Assembly: GCA_020846775.1 (NCBI GenBank)
Contig: JADLDG010000086.1
Span: 1 to 55,375, forward strand
Source: Nitrospirota bacterium
GTDB lineage: Bacteria > Nitrospirota > 9FT-COMBO-42-15 > HDB-SIOI813
Direction of reading: 5' to 3'
DNA: 55,375 nt
In this document: in pieces, positions 46,469 to 54,592 of the stretch
Layout of the letters: every line of letters starts with the position of its first letter
Numbering within the stretch: the first letter of the stretch is position 1
The notes under the pieces: model-generated
Told to the model about the DNA's origin: nothing
The model's input: the letters and a program-made list of their open reading frames with translations, nothing else
The model's database searches: none
Made by a program: the position numbers and the translations under genes

Positions 46469-47983
46469 GTGATAGAAGCAGTTCATAACAGTATGGGTAT
46501 CCCGATATTAAGTATAGTAACATTTCTGCCGCTCCTTGGAGCACTGATTCTCCTTTTTGTAAGAAATGCCGTTGCAGCCCGGTGGATTGCCCTGGCCTTT
46601 ACAGTCGTTGATTTCCTTGTTGCCATCCCGATCGTCCTGAAGTTCGACAGCACAACGCACAATATGCAGTTTGTGGAACATTATATCTGGATTCCATCAT
46701 GGAATATTACATACTTTATGGGTATAGACGGTATAAGTGTCCTGTTTATATTCCTGTCGTCCCTGCTTGGCTGGGTATGTGTGCTTGCGTCGTGGCGCTC
46801 CATCCAGCATAAGGTTAAAGAATTCATGATGGCGCTTCTTGTCATGCAGACGGCTATGATAGGCGTCTTCTGCGCCCTTGATTTCTTTCTGTTTTACTTA
46901 TTCTGGGAAGCGATGCTTATCCCTATGTATCTGATCATCGGAGTCTGGGGGGGCAAGAACAGGATCTATGCAGCGATTAAGTTCTTTCTCTATACACTGG
47001 CAGGAAGTGTGCTCATGCTTATCGGAATTATTGCACTCTATTTTGCCGGCGGCCATACCTTTGACATCATAGAACTCATGAAACAGAACTATCCTTTCGC
47101 ATTTCAGTTCTGGGTATTTCTCTCATTCTTCATAGCATTTGCAATCAAAGTCCCGATGTTTCCTTTCCATACATGGCTGCCTGATGCCCATGTGGAGGCG
47201 CCGACAGCAGGGAGTATTATACTTGCCGGAGTGCTGCTTAAGATGGGGACATACGGGCTTATTAGATTCAACCTGACACTTTTTGAAGAGGCCGCGAGGT
47301 ACTTTACACCTCTTATACTTGTCATGTCAGTGATAGGAATAATATATGGCGGTTATCTTGCACTTGCGCAGAGCGACATAAAGAAACTTATTGCCTATTC
47401 GAGTATAAGCCACATGGGTTTTGTTACTCTTGGACTCTTTGTCTATAACTCAGCTGGCGTCGAAGGGGCTATAATGCAGATGCTGAATCACGGCATCACA
47501 ACAGGGGCGTTGTTCCTGTGTATCGGGTTGATATATGAGAGGACCCATACGAGAGAGCTTGCTGACTACGGCGGCCTTGCCAAGGCGGTGCCGATTTATA
47601 CTACATTTTTTACGATTTTTATTCTGTCATCCATGGCTATCCCGGGTACCAATTCGTTCATAGGTGAGTTCCTGATACTGGCCGGGGCATTCGGATACAG
47701 TAAGGTTGCCGGTGCGTTTTCAATAATAGGCGCCATGCTCGGTGCAGTTTATCTGCTCAGTATGTATAAGAAGGTTGCTCTTGGAGAGATCAATCACAAA
47801 GGTCATATACATGAGGCACATGATGTCAATGTCAGAGAGCTCGCAGCAATGGTTGCCCTTGCCATATTTGTCTTTTGGATCGGAGTGAATGCAGCTCCGT
47901 TTGTCGAGCTCATACATCCATCAGTTAGTCACCTGCTGGAACAGCTTAACTCAGCCGGGAATATGGTTGCTCATGTTAGATAA
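46469..47983 (+). CDS. nuoM: NADH-quinone oxidoreductase subunit M
   Basis: A 504-residue, 14-helix antiporter-like subunit with full charge set: Glu in FYLFWEAMLIPMYLIIG, Lys in FAIKVPMFPFHTWLPDAHVEA, Lys in AGVLLKMGTYGLIR and Glu in NSFIGEFLILAGAF. The last Glu (rather than Lys) in helix 12 is the NuoM mark. It starts at GTG 46469 two bases after the previous stop. Confidence 0.95.
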   Translation: MIEAVHNSMGIPILSIVTFLPLLGALILLFVRNAVAARWIALAFTVVDFLVAIPIVLKFDSTTHNMQFVEHYIWIPSWNITYFMGIDGISVLFIFLSSLLGWVCVLASWRSIQHKVKEFMMALLVMQTAMIGVFCALDFFLFYLFWEAMLIPMYLIIGVWGGKNRIYAAIKFFLYTLAGSVLMLIGIIALYFAGGHTFDIIELMKQNYPFAFQFWVFLSFFIAFAIKVPMFPFHTWLPDAHVEAPTAGSIILAGVLLKMGTYGLIRFNLTLFEEAARYFTPLILVMSVIGIIYGGYLALAQSDIKKLIAYSSISHMGFVTLGLFVYNSAGVEGAIMQMLNHGITTGALFLCIGLIYERTHTRELADYGGLAKAVPIYTTFFTIFILSSMAIPGTNSFIGEFLILAGAFGYSKVAGAFSIIGAMLGAVYLLSMYKKVALGEINHKGHIHEAHDVNVRELAAMVALAIFVFWIGVNAAPFVELIHPSVSHLLEQLNSAGNMVAHVR

Positions 47984-48021
47984 TCAGGATCTCAATTCGA
48001 AGGGATGAGGGTGGGTTATTA

Positions 48022-49461
48022 ATGAATTTTGATATCAGCAATATAATATTCAGTATGCCGGAGATAATCGTTCTGGCCGGGGCATGCCTGCTCCTTATGT
48101 TCGATCTGATACTTCCTAAAGGTCAGAAACAGGCGATAGCTTATGTCGCCCTGGCTGTTGTCATTATAGCCGGAGCTGAGACCTGGCTGCTTTCTGATAA
48201 TATTGCCCATATATTTAACCGGATGTTCATGTTCGATGGATATTCAATATTCTTTAAATTTGTATTCTACATAGGTACCCTGCTTGCAATACTGCTTTCA
48301 ATCAATTACATGAAGATTGAAGGGGAGGATTATGGAGAATATTATGTTCTGATTCTGTTTGCACTCAGCGGAATGATGATAATGGCCTCTGGCACTGACC
48401 TCCTGAGCATATATGTAGGACTTGAGTTGATGGCTCTTTCCATATACATACTAACCGGTTTTACACAGCGCTCAGGAAAATCAAATGAGGCTGCCATGAA
48501 ATACATTATCCTTGGTTCTTTCTCCTCAGGTGTTTTACTATATGGCATGTCTCTCATCTATGGTATTACCGGTACTACTCAGTTGTCTGATCTTGCATTG
48601 GCGCTTAAAGGGCAGGATAACATGGATATGTCATTAATACTTGCTGTTATTTTCTTAGTGGCCGGCTTTGGTTTCAAGGTCGCTGCCGTGCCCTTCCACA
48701 TGTGGGCGCCGGATGTTTATGAAGGGGCTCCAACATCAATTACTGCATTCATGTCAGTAGGTCCAAAGGCTGCTGCGTTTGCAGCCATCCTGCGGATTTT
48801 CATTGAGGCCCTCGGTCCGGTGGCAGGGAGCTGGGAAACAATACTCGCCCTGGTTGCAGTCCTGACAATGGCGACAGGAAGCATCTTTGCGTTGATTCAG
48901 ACTAACATAAAGAGGATGATCGCATACTCCAGTATTGCTCATGCTGGCTACGCACTCCTTGGTGTAGTTGCAGGCGGTCGGGACGGCATATCAAGTGTGA
49001 TGTTATACATGCTTATATATACTTTAATGAACATGGGTATTTTCGGATTGATCATCATGATGAGGAAAGGGGACTTCCGCGGCGAAAATATTCACGATTA
49101 CACCGGATTGGCTAAGACTAACAAATTAGCGGCACTGCTGATGCTGATATTCCTTTTCTCTCTGGCCGGAATCCCGCCGACCGGAGGTTTTGTAGGTAAG
49201 TTCTATATTTTTATGGCCCTGGTAGGTCAGGGACTGATTCCACTTGCCGTCATTGCTGTAATCTTCAGCGCAGTCTCGGCATTCTTCTATATCCGCATAG
49301 TAATGTTGATGTACATGAAGGAGCCAACCCACAAATTTGACCTTGCAACTACCCCTGCCAGCGGCATTGCCATAGCTATAGCCTTGATCGGCATACTCAT
49401 CATAGGTGTTCTGCCTTCCTGGTTCCTCGAGATGGCCCAGAGGGCCGCGTTTCCTGTGTAA
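48022..49461 (+). CDS. nuoN: NADH-quinone oxidoreductase subunit N
   Basis: A 479-residue, 14-helix subunit: YVGLELMALSIYILTGF (Glu), GFGFKVAAVPFHMWAPDVYEG (Lys, in two pieces), MSVGPKAAAFAAILR (Lys) and GGFVGKFYIFMALV (Lys). It ends the nuo operon. GAGGGTGGG precedes the ATG. The 38-base gap after nuoM is the longest in this part of the operon. Confidence 0.96.
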   Translation: MNFDISNIIFSMPEIIVLAGACLLLMFDLILPKGQKQAIAYVALAVVIIAGAETWLLSDNIAHIFNRMFMFDGYSIFFKFVFYIGTLLAILLSINYMKIEGEDYGEYYVLILFALSGMMIMASGTDLLSIYVGLELMALSIYILTGFTQRSGKSNEAAMKYIILGSFSSGVLLYGMSLIYGITGTTQLSDLALALKGQDNMDMSLILAVIFLVAGFGFKVAAVPFHMWAPDVYEGAPTSITAFMSVGPKAAAFAAILRIFIEALGPVAGSWETILALVAVLTMATGSIFALIQTNIKRMIAYSSIAHAGYALLGVVAGGRDGISSVMLYMLIYTLMNMGIFGLIIMMRKGDFRGENIHDYTGLAKTNKLAALLMLIFLFSLAGIPPTGGFVGKFYIFMALVGQGLIPLAVIAVIFSAVSAFFYIRIVMLMYMKEPTHKFDLATTPASGIAIAIALIGILIIGVLPSWFLEMAQRAAFPV

Positions 49462-49535
49462 GGGAGCGCATATATGATGAGATCACTGGTCTTTTTCCGA
49501 AATTGATTCAGGAAATCTAAGAGAAAGGAATAACT

Positions 49536-50936
49536 ATGAAACTTGTTCTCAGACTCACTTTAGCAGCCATGTTGTTTGTCTCCATAGCGGTCTTTTCAGG
49601 GACAGCGCTTGCGACTAACGGTTATCAATTGATAGGTGTTGGTCAGATCCAGAAGGGTATGGCAGGGGCTGTTACGGCTGCGCCTCTGGATACAATGACG
49701 GCTATCAGTAATCCGGCGGGGATGGCACGTGTTGGCGAGCGGGCTGATTTCAGCATGGAGGCATTTATGCCGGTCCGGTCTGTAGACTTTGGCGCCATGG
49801 GTGGCGGTAAAACAGAGGGTGGGTCAGAACTCTACGGTATTCCATCTGTGGGATGGGTGGCAAATGCCTTCAATCGCGAAGACGTTTATTTTGGCGGCGG
49901 AATGTTTGCGACCTCTGGTCTTGGAGTTGATTATGGTGAGGTGCTGATGATGCCAGGGGCTGCCCTTGATATGATGACAGGAGCGCCATCTGGAACGCAC
50001 AGCGATGTGACATTTGACGGTTTTTCCGCGATTCAATTCTGGAAGATGGCGCCGACCATAGCATGGAATGTTAATGGAGGACTGAGCCTGGGCGCTTCAT
50101 TAAATGTAGACTATCAGTCAGTAACCATAAGGGAGAGGCTGCGCAATGTACCTTTTAACCCTTCCTCTCCTGCCTTTACTCAGATGGACGTCAATCTTGA
50201 CCTTGGAAGACCGACAAGTCAGCTTGGTGTAGGTGCAGCGCTTGGTCTGTTGTATGATCTTACTGAAGAAGTTACACTGGGATTTTCTTACACGAGCAAG
50301 CAGGTCTTTGGCGACGCCGACTTTCGTGTAGGAAAAGATGATGTGAAAAATTATAATGGCGCTATGGGTGTTGCAGGTGTATATCATCTGGATCTCGATT
50401 ATCCACAGCAGGCTGCATTTGGCGTAGCCTTCCAACCTATTGATTCATTGCTTTTCGACTTTGATATAAAATGGATTAACTGGTCAAACACCCATGATAA
50501 GGTAACGCTTAAAGGCCCTTCGAACTCATTTGATACAAATAGTGATTTTATTGGTGATTCAAATCAGACCAGACTCGATTTTGGCTGGGAAGATCAGTAC
50601 ATTTATGCTGTCGGAGCCCAGTATAAACCGACTCAAAGACTGGCCCTTCGTGCTGGTTTTAATTATTCAAAGGCGCCGATTGACAAAGCCGATGTGTTTA
50701 ATAATTTAATCTTTCCTGCCTATGTTGAAAGGCATCTGACCTGTGGTTTTGACTATCAGTTAGGGACGCACTGGGGTATTGGCGCGGCGTACAAAAAGGC
50801 GTTTAAAGAGACTGCTACAGGAAAAGGGGACGTCCCTGCCGGGTTTGTTGCGATGACCCCATTTACTGTTGACTCAGGGGTAAAGGTTTCGTTAGAAGAA
50901 GATTCAATCGGGATGCTGCTTTCATATCGTTTTTAG
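49536..50936 (+). CDS. OmpP1/FadL/TodX-family outer membrane transporter
   Basis: A 466-residue beta-barrel protein with a signal peptide (about residues 1-26, ending GTALA before TNGYQLIGVG). The N-terminal hatch has the family pattern GMAGAVTAAPLDTMTAISNPAGMA (two pieces) and the barrel has alternating aromatic strands, for example VTLGFSYTSKQVFGDADF and LRAGFNYSKAPID. It ends in a terminal aromatic, LLSYRF, as outer-membrane barrels do. The family imports hydrophobic compounds such as fatty acids or aromatics. Its own ribosome site (GAAAGGA) and 74-base gap suggest a separate unit from nuo. Confidence 0.9.
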   Translation: MKLVLRLTLAAMLFVSIAVFSGTALATNGYQLIGVGQIQKGMAGAVTAAPLDTMTAISNPAGMARVGERADFSMEAFMPVRSVDFGAMGGGKTEGGSELYGIPSVGWVANAFNREDVYFGGGMFATSGLGVDYGEVLMMPGAALDMMTGAPSGTHSDVTFDGFSAIQFWKMAPTIAWNVNGGLSLGASLNVDYQSVTIRERLRNVPFNPSSPAFTQMDVNLDLGRPTSQLGVGAALGLLYDLTEEVTLGFSYTSKQVFGDADFRVGKDDVKNYNGAMGVAGVYHLDLDYPQQAAFGVAFQPIDSLLFDFDIKWINWSNTHDKVTLKGPSNSFDTNSDFIGDSNQTRLDFGWEDQYIYAVGAQYKPTQRLALRAGFNYSKAPIDKADVFNNLIFPAYVERHLTCGFDYQLGTHWGIGAAYKKAFKETATGKGDVPAGFVAMTPFTVDSGVKVSLEEDSIGMLLSYRF

Positions 50937-50973
50937 TAGTCAGGTATAATCGTCCTTTTGACAGTTTGCGATA

Positions 50974-51002
50974 TTGACATTCATTATCATGACTGCTATT
51001 GT
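50974..51002 (+). promoter_or_regulatory. Candidate sigma-70 promoter for the secreted-protein gene
   Basis: TTGACA (50974-50979), 17 bases, TATTGT (50997-51002), leaving a leader of about 75 bases before the ATG at 51083. Confidence 0.45.
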
Positions 51003-51082
51003 TCATACAGGGATATCATTTCAACCTCGTAAAAACAGTGTGCACGACGGAGAACCGGGCCACGCAACTGGAGGACAAGGAA

Positions 51083-51670
51083 ATGAAAAGGATGATAAAG
51101 TATTTAGGGCTGATGTCTCTGATCTTATGTTTTTCTTCTGCTGCCATGGCAGCAGACAAAGGAAAAAGTCCCATTCCCGGGATGACCAAAAGCGAGTTGA
51201 TCAAATTGGCAAAGAGTGCGGCTCCAGCCAGCATTGCTGATCATGCTACGGTCATGATTCCGGGAGCAGATGGGAAACTGGTGGAGGCTGTCAAGGGGAC
51301 AAATGGATTTGCCTGTATTCCGGATATTGACGGCCAGGAAGTGCCTGATCCTTTTTGCGGTGATGCCGCTTCCATGGAATGGGCAGATGCTCTGATGAGC
51401 GGTGCAGACAGACCTACCAACACAGTGCCTGGCATTGCATATATGGCCAAAGGAGGCTGGCACTTCGAGAAGGATGGCAAGATCCTGATGAAGGAGGTGC
51501 CAGGCTCAAAACGTGTCAAAGAACCTCCTCATTGGATGCTTTTCTGGCCGGTAGATTCAAAGACAAGCGGCATACCATCATTGCCCAATAAACTGGGAAC
51601 TTATGTAATGTGGGACGGAACTCCGTTTGCTCACTTAATGATCTATCAGGATCCTGGCAAATTGAAGTAG
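51083..51670 (+). CDS. Secreted protein of unknown function
   Basis: A 195-residue protein with a clear signal peptide (MKRMIKYLGLMSLILCFSSA, cleavage after AMA), so it is periplasmic or exported. The mature part has CIPDIDGQEVPDPFCGD, WADALMSGADRPTNTVPG, and a C-terminal HWMLFWPVDSKTSGIPSL followed by WDGTPFAHLMIYQDP. Two cysteines could form a disulfide. I do not recognise a named family. The frame opens earlier (50999), but the start at 51083 has GGAGGACAAGG before it and begins the signal sequence. A strong terminator follows, so it is a single-gene unit. Confidence 0.82.
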   Translation: MKRMIKYLGLMSLILCFSSAAMAADKGKSPIPGMTKSELIKLAKSAAPASIADHATVMIPGADGKLVEAVKGTNGFACIPDIDGQEVPDPFCGDAASMEWADALMSGADRPTNTVPGIAYMAKGGWHFEKDGKILMKEVPGSKRVKEPPHWMLFWPVDSKTSGIPSLPNKLGTYVMWDGTPFAHLMIYQDPGKLK

Positions 51671-51687
51671 AATAAAGGATAGTATTG

Positions 51688-51724
51688 GAGGAGGGGCTCA
51701 AATTATAAGGGACCCTCCTCTTTA
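51688..51724. terminator. Hairpin terminator between convergent genes
   Basis: GAGGAGGG (51688-51695) pairs exactly with CCCTCCTC (51713-51720), followed by TTTAT. It ends the secreted-protein gene and overlaps the last codon of hemW on the other strand, so it may serve mainly the plus strand. Confidence 0.75.
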
Positions 51725-52855
51725 TACAAACCTTATTGATACATTATTATGGAAAAGTAGTCCTTTTTGTGTCAGCCTAAGCCGGCCATTATCAAATGTT
51801 AAGAGATCTCCCCCCGTCATTTCGTCTATTGACTCTTTATAAGCTTCTTCTATTTTCATCCTGAACCTGCTCTCAAAGTCCTTTACGTTAATTCCTTCCA
51901 TCATCCTCAGGCCCAGGAACACGGTCTCTCCCATAGCCATTTCCCTTGTAAGCAGGTCCTCTTCAACCACCGCTGTTCCATTGCGATTTATAAGACTTAG
52001 ATAATTATTCAAGAGCGGGCTATTTGCCATCCTTATACCAAATCCCTTTTTGAAATATGAATGAGCCGACACCCCGAAACCAAAATAATCTCCGCCCTTC
52101 CAATATAACTGATTGTGTTTTGACCTGAAGCCAGGGAGTGCATAGTTTGAGACCTCGTAATGTTCATATCCTGCGGTGCAAAGTAACTCAATTGTGTCAA
52201 GCAGCATTTCTGTCTGATATTCATCCCCTGGAAGGTCCAGTAATCCTTTTTCCTGACTAAGTTGAAATGGTGTTCCTTCTTCGATGGTAAGGTTATACGC
52301 TGAGATATGTTCAGGACGTAGTGATAAAGCCTCTTTAAGATCGTCCTTCCAGTCTTGTAAAGACTCTCCTCCGATGGAATGTATGAGGTCAATGCCTATA
52401 TTATCGAATCCGGCCTTTCTGGCCGATTCTATGGCATTTAACGCTTCTTTACTGCTATGGGACCTGCCGAGGCTCATCAGTAGTCTGTCATTGAAAGACT
52501 GGATGCCGATACTGATACGGTTTATGCCGGCATCTTTGTATCCTCTGAGCCTTTCCATGTCAATAGTGCCGGGATTTGCCTCAATAGTTATCTCAGGATT
52601 TATTAGTCTGAACTTTTTTGCGAGATCCGAGAGGATCTTTGATATACCTGCCGGTGAAATTAGAGAGGGGGTCCCGCCGCCGAAATAAGCTGTTACAATA
52701 TCAGTGGAATTTGATTCGGTGGACCGTGAATTGATCTCTTTCAGCAATGCGTTGATATATTCTTCCTCCGGCACATTGCCCGGTGTGAATGATGTAAAGC
52801 TGCAATATGGACACTTTCTTATGCAGAAAGGGATATGGATATAGATTCCGGTCAT
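51722..52855 (-). CDS. hemW: Radical SAM haem chaperone HemW
   Basis: A 377-residue radical SAM protein: YIHIPFCIRKCPYCSFTSF at the start holds the three cluster cysteines and the extra Cys. TAYFGGGTPSL, EANPGTID, GINRISIGIQSFND and GIDLIHSIGG follow, with the HemN C-terminal domain (LGLRMMEGINVKDFESRF). Short N-terminus and lack of the oxygen-independent coproporphyrinogen oxidase extension make it HemW, which delivers haem to acceptor proteins, rather than HemN. ATG at 52855, 11 bases after the small Cys gene on the same strand. Confidence 0.92.
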   Translation of the reverse strand: MTGIYIHIPFCIRKCPYCSFTSFTPGNVPEEEYINALLKEINSRSTESNSTDIVTAYFGGGTPSLISPAGISKILSDLAKKFRLINPEITIEANPGTIDMERLRGYKDAGINRISIGIQSFNDRLLMSLGRSHSSKEALNAIESARKAGFDNIGIDLIHSIGGESLQDWKDDLKEALSLRPEHISAYNLTIEEGTPFQLSQEKGLLDLPGDEYQTEMLLDTIELLCTAGYEHYEVSNYALPGFRSKHNQLYWKGGDYFGFGVSAHSYFKKGFGIRMANSPLLNNYLSLINRNGTAVVEEDLLTREMAMGETVFLGLRMMEGINVKDFESRFRMKIEEAYKESIDEMTGGDLLTFDNGRLRLTQKGLLFHNNVSIRFV

Positions 52856-52866
52856 TTCCGATTGTG

Positions 52867-53064
52867 TTATTTCTTACGGTTTGATGTCGTTGAAGGTGCT
52901 TTCCCGGCACTCTTTTCAGACCTGTTCTGACTGAGAGTTTTTTTTGAATTACTGAATGTGAAGCGTCCGTGCAATATACAGCCTCTCATGCCAGGCTTAC
53001 AGGTGCGCTCCTCTGAAATGGTACATTTTTCATTCACTTCATGCGGACATCCCCAGTTGCTCAT
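52867..53064 (-). CDS. Small cysteine-rich conserved protein
   Basis: A 65-residue protein: NWGCPHEVNEKCTI, then CKPGMRGCILHGRFTF. The four-cysteine pattern C-x7-C-x8-C-x5-C with GMRGC(I/V)L-x-GRF looks like a small conserved family I recall from Nitrospirota and Proteobacteria, suggesting metal or disulfide binding. The C-terminal third is basic and Ser/Lys-rich. It starts with ATG 53064 and ends 11 bases before hemW, so the two are probably co-transcribed. No function known to me. Confidence 0.7.
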   Translation of the reverse strand: MSNWGCPHEVNEKCTISEERTCKPGMRGCILHGRFTFSNSKKTLSQNRSEKSAGKAPSTTSNRKK

Positions 53065-53107
53065 ATGCCTGTATTTTCATCCTTCCCAACCCGTCTACCC
53101 AACCGCT

Positions 53108-53133
53108 TGGGACAGAATGAGTTCTGTCTCCAA
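53108..53133. repeat. GACAGAA/TTCTGTC palindromic repeat
   Basis: GACAGAA (53111-53117), loop TGAG, TTCTGTC (53122-53128), with partly matching TTGG/CCAA flanks. Related to the element inside mrdA at 14919. Intergenic copy before tRNA-Ser. Confidence 0.5.
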
Positions 53134-53232
53134 TTCCAGATTTTAATCATATATTGTGAAATACATGATGTCAACCAGCCACCCGCCGGTTCTTATTGTC
53201 TAAAAATATGATTTAGACTATACTTACCGGAC

Positions 53233-53324
53233 GGAGAGATGGCCGAGTCCGGTTGAAGGCGACTGCCTCGAAAGCAGTTTCAGGGGTAACTCTGACGGGG
53301 GTTCGAATCCCTCTCTCTCCGCCA
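53233..53324 (+). tRNA. tRNA-Ser(CGA)
   Basis: 92-base class II cloverleaf: acceptor GGAGAGA/TCTCTCC, anticodon loop CTCGAAA giving CGA, long variable arm, T-loop GGTTCGAATCC, and encoded CCA. Followed by the hairpin GAAAATTGC/GCAATTTTC. Confidence 0.96.
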
Positions 53325-53363
53325 GGAAAATTGCTTTGCAATTTTCACTTGTAGCTTATAGCA
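53315..53363 (+). repeat. 49-bp direct repeat, copy 1 (tRNA-Ser 3' end and flank)
   Basis: From CTCTCCGCCAGG to GCTTATAGCA, this matches 54144-54192 at 46 of 49 positions. It includes the tRNA 3' end and the hairpin GAAAATTGC-TTT-GCAATTTTC, which may be the tRNA terminator. Confidence 0.8.
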
Positions 53364-53393
53364 AAAGCGGGACGGATAAATTTCTCCATCTCT

Positions 53394-53975
53394 ATGAAAA
53401 CTTATAGCAAGCCTTTTCTGTCTTTTATAATTTCTGCACTCTTTATCTTAATGTCAGCGCCGTCAGAGGCTGTTATGGGACAGTATGGCATGATTGAAGG
53501 AGACAATATCAACATTGTTGATATCAATGATCCTGATGGTAAGGATGGACTTATTGCAGAGATGAAGGTAATGAGTCCAATTGACCGTACGTGGGATGTA
53601 ATGACTGATTATAGTAGTCTTCCGGAATTTATCCCTAACCTTAAGGTCAGCAGGGTGATAGAGAAAAAAGGTGATGAGATTATACTTTATCAGGAAGGGG
53701 TAACAGGCATCATGATGTTTAAGTTCAGGATAGGTGTTACTGTTAAAATCGTGGAACATCATCATCAAAGTATTGAATTTACAAAGGTTGATGGTGATTT
53801 TGAAATCTTCGAAGGAGAGTGGCGGGTAGTTCCGCTTACTTATGATGAGACATTAATAATCTTTACACTCAAAGCAAAACCAAAATTCTATGCCCCGAAT
53901 TGGGTTATTCGATCTATTATGAAACGGGATATTCCTCTGGGGATGAAGGCATTGCGGGAAAGGATAGAAAAATAG
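53394..53975 (+). CDS. Exported SRPBCC (START/polyketide cyclase-like) protein
   Basis: A 193-residue protein with a signal peptide (about residues 1-26, FIISALFILMSAPSEA) and a SRPBCC helix-grip domain: MSPIDRTWDVMTDYSSLPEF, then IPNLKVSRVIEKKGDEIILY and GDFEIFEGEWRVVP (in pieces). The family binds hydrophobic ligands or lipids in a deep pocket; this one would act in the periplasm. The W-x-V-M-T-D-Y segment is diagnostic. No operon partner: it sits alone between two tRNA-Ser genes with a shared 49-bp 3' repeat. The ligand is unknown. Confidence 0.85.
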   Translation: MKTYSKPFLSFIISALFILMSAPSEAVMGQYGMIEGDNINIVDINDPDGKDGLIAEMKVMSPIDRTWDVMTDYSSLPEFIPNLKVSRVIEKKGDEIILYQEGVTGIMMFKFRIGVTVKIVEHHHQSIEFTKVDGDFEIFEGEWRVVPLTYDETLIIFTLKAKPKFYAPNWVIRSIMKRDIPLGMKALRERIEK

Positions 53976-54061
53976 GGTATTTTAAGGGATGTGTTGTCAG
54001 GATTTGTCTCTTGACCTTATAGTCTGTTTCCAATAGAATTGCAGAACAGTATGAAATGGCC

Positions 54062-54153
54062 GGAGAGGTACCCAAGTACGGCTGAAGGGGCGTGCCTGGA
54101 AAGCACGTGTGCTGGCAACAGTACCATGGGTTCAAATCCCATCCTCTCCGCCA
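54062..54153 (+). tRNA. tRNA-Ser(GGA)
   Basis: 92-base class II cloverleaf: acceptor GGAGAGG/CCTCTCC, anticodon loop CTGGAAA giving GGA, long variable arm, T-loop GGTTCAAATCC and encoded CCA. Confidence 0.96.
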
Positions 54154-54192
54154 GGAAAATTGCTTTGCAATATTCACTTTTGGCTTATAGCA
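54144..54192 (+). repeat. 49-bp direct repeat, copy 2
   Basis: Second copy of the tRNA-Ser 3' end plus flank, three mismatches to 53315-53363. It runs into short direct repeats of CTTATAGCATATAG. Confidence 0.8.
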
Positions 54193-54250
54193 TATAGCTT
54201 ATAGCATAATCAGTAAACAGCAGCAGTAAAGCAAAAGCAGTAAAAAAAGA

Positions 54251-54400
54251 TTGTCTCCTGTACGCAGCCGGGAACAGGGCAGGGGGCTGCGCAACAGAGG
54301 CTTGCGAACCCCGACAGGTCCGGAAGGAAGCATCGGTAAGTGATAACCTTTGTGTGCCGCAGAAACCCTTGTCCTATCCCGGCTGCATTCAGGAGACAAG
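54251..54400 (+). ncRNA. ffs: Signal recognition particle RNA (small bacterial type)
   Basis: Closing helix TTGTCTCCTG (54251) with CAGGAGACAA (54390), then GCAGCCGGGA with TCCCGGCTGC, and the apical domain-IV sequence GACAGGTCCGGAAGGAAGCA that binds Ffh. About 150 bases. Placement just upstream of dnaX is common in bacteria. Confidence 0.93.
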
Positions 54401-54401
54401 T

Positions 54402-54557
54402 GTTAACGCTGAAAAATGGGGGTACCCATTGCTACGAAGTAAATGCAATGGGTAGTGCGGCGTCAGGATTCAGAATTTGAGGTTCAACGTACAACACAGT
54501 ACGCCTCGCCTCAAATTCTGAATCCTTCCTTGCAACTGAGCATTTTTGAGCGTTAAC
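54402..54557. repeat. 156-bp element with terminal inverted repeats and two internal hairpins
   Basis: Ends: GTTAACGCTGAAAAATG (54402-54418) against CATTTTTGAGCGTTAAC (54541-54557), 16 of 17 pairing. Inside: TACCCATTGC/GCAATGGGTA (54423-54454) and a perfect 17-bp pair GGATTCAGAATTTGAGG/CCTCAAATTCTGAATCC (54466-54482, 54509-54525). No open frame. It looks like a small non-autonomous mobile element or structured RNA/DNA between ffs and dnaX. Confidence 0.65.
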
Positions 54558-54592
54558 TTAAGGCATCATGTAGTGAATAATAAGAGTGAATA

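Noticed and set aside
53233-54192. Integrated prophage or genomic island at tRNA-Ser
   Set aside because: Only 829 bases and one ordinary gene lie between the repeats, with no integrase or phage gene.
54402-54557. Integron attC site
   Set aside because: The ends (GTTAAC-based) do not fit the RYYYAAC...GTTRRRY core consensus, no integrase is present, and the two internal hairpins are not attC-like.
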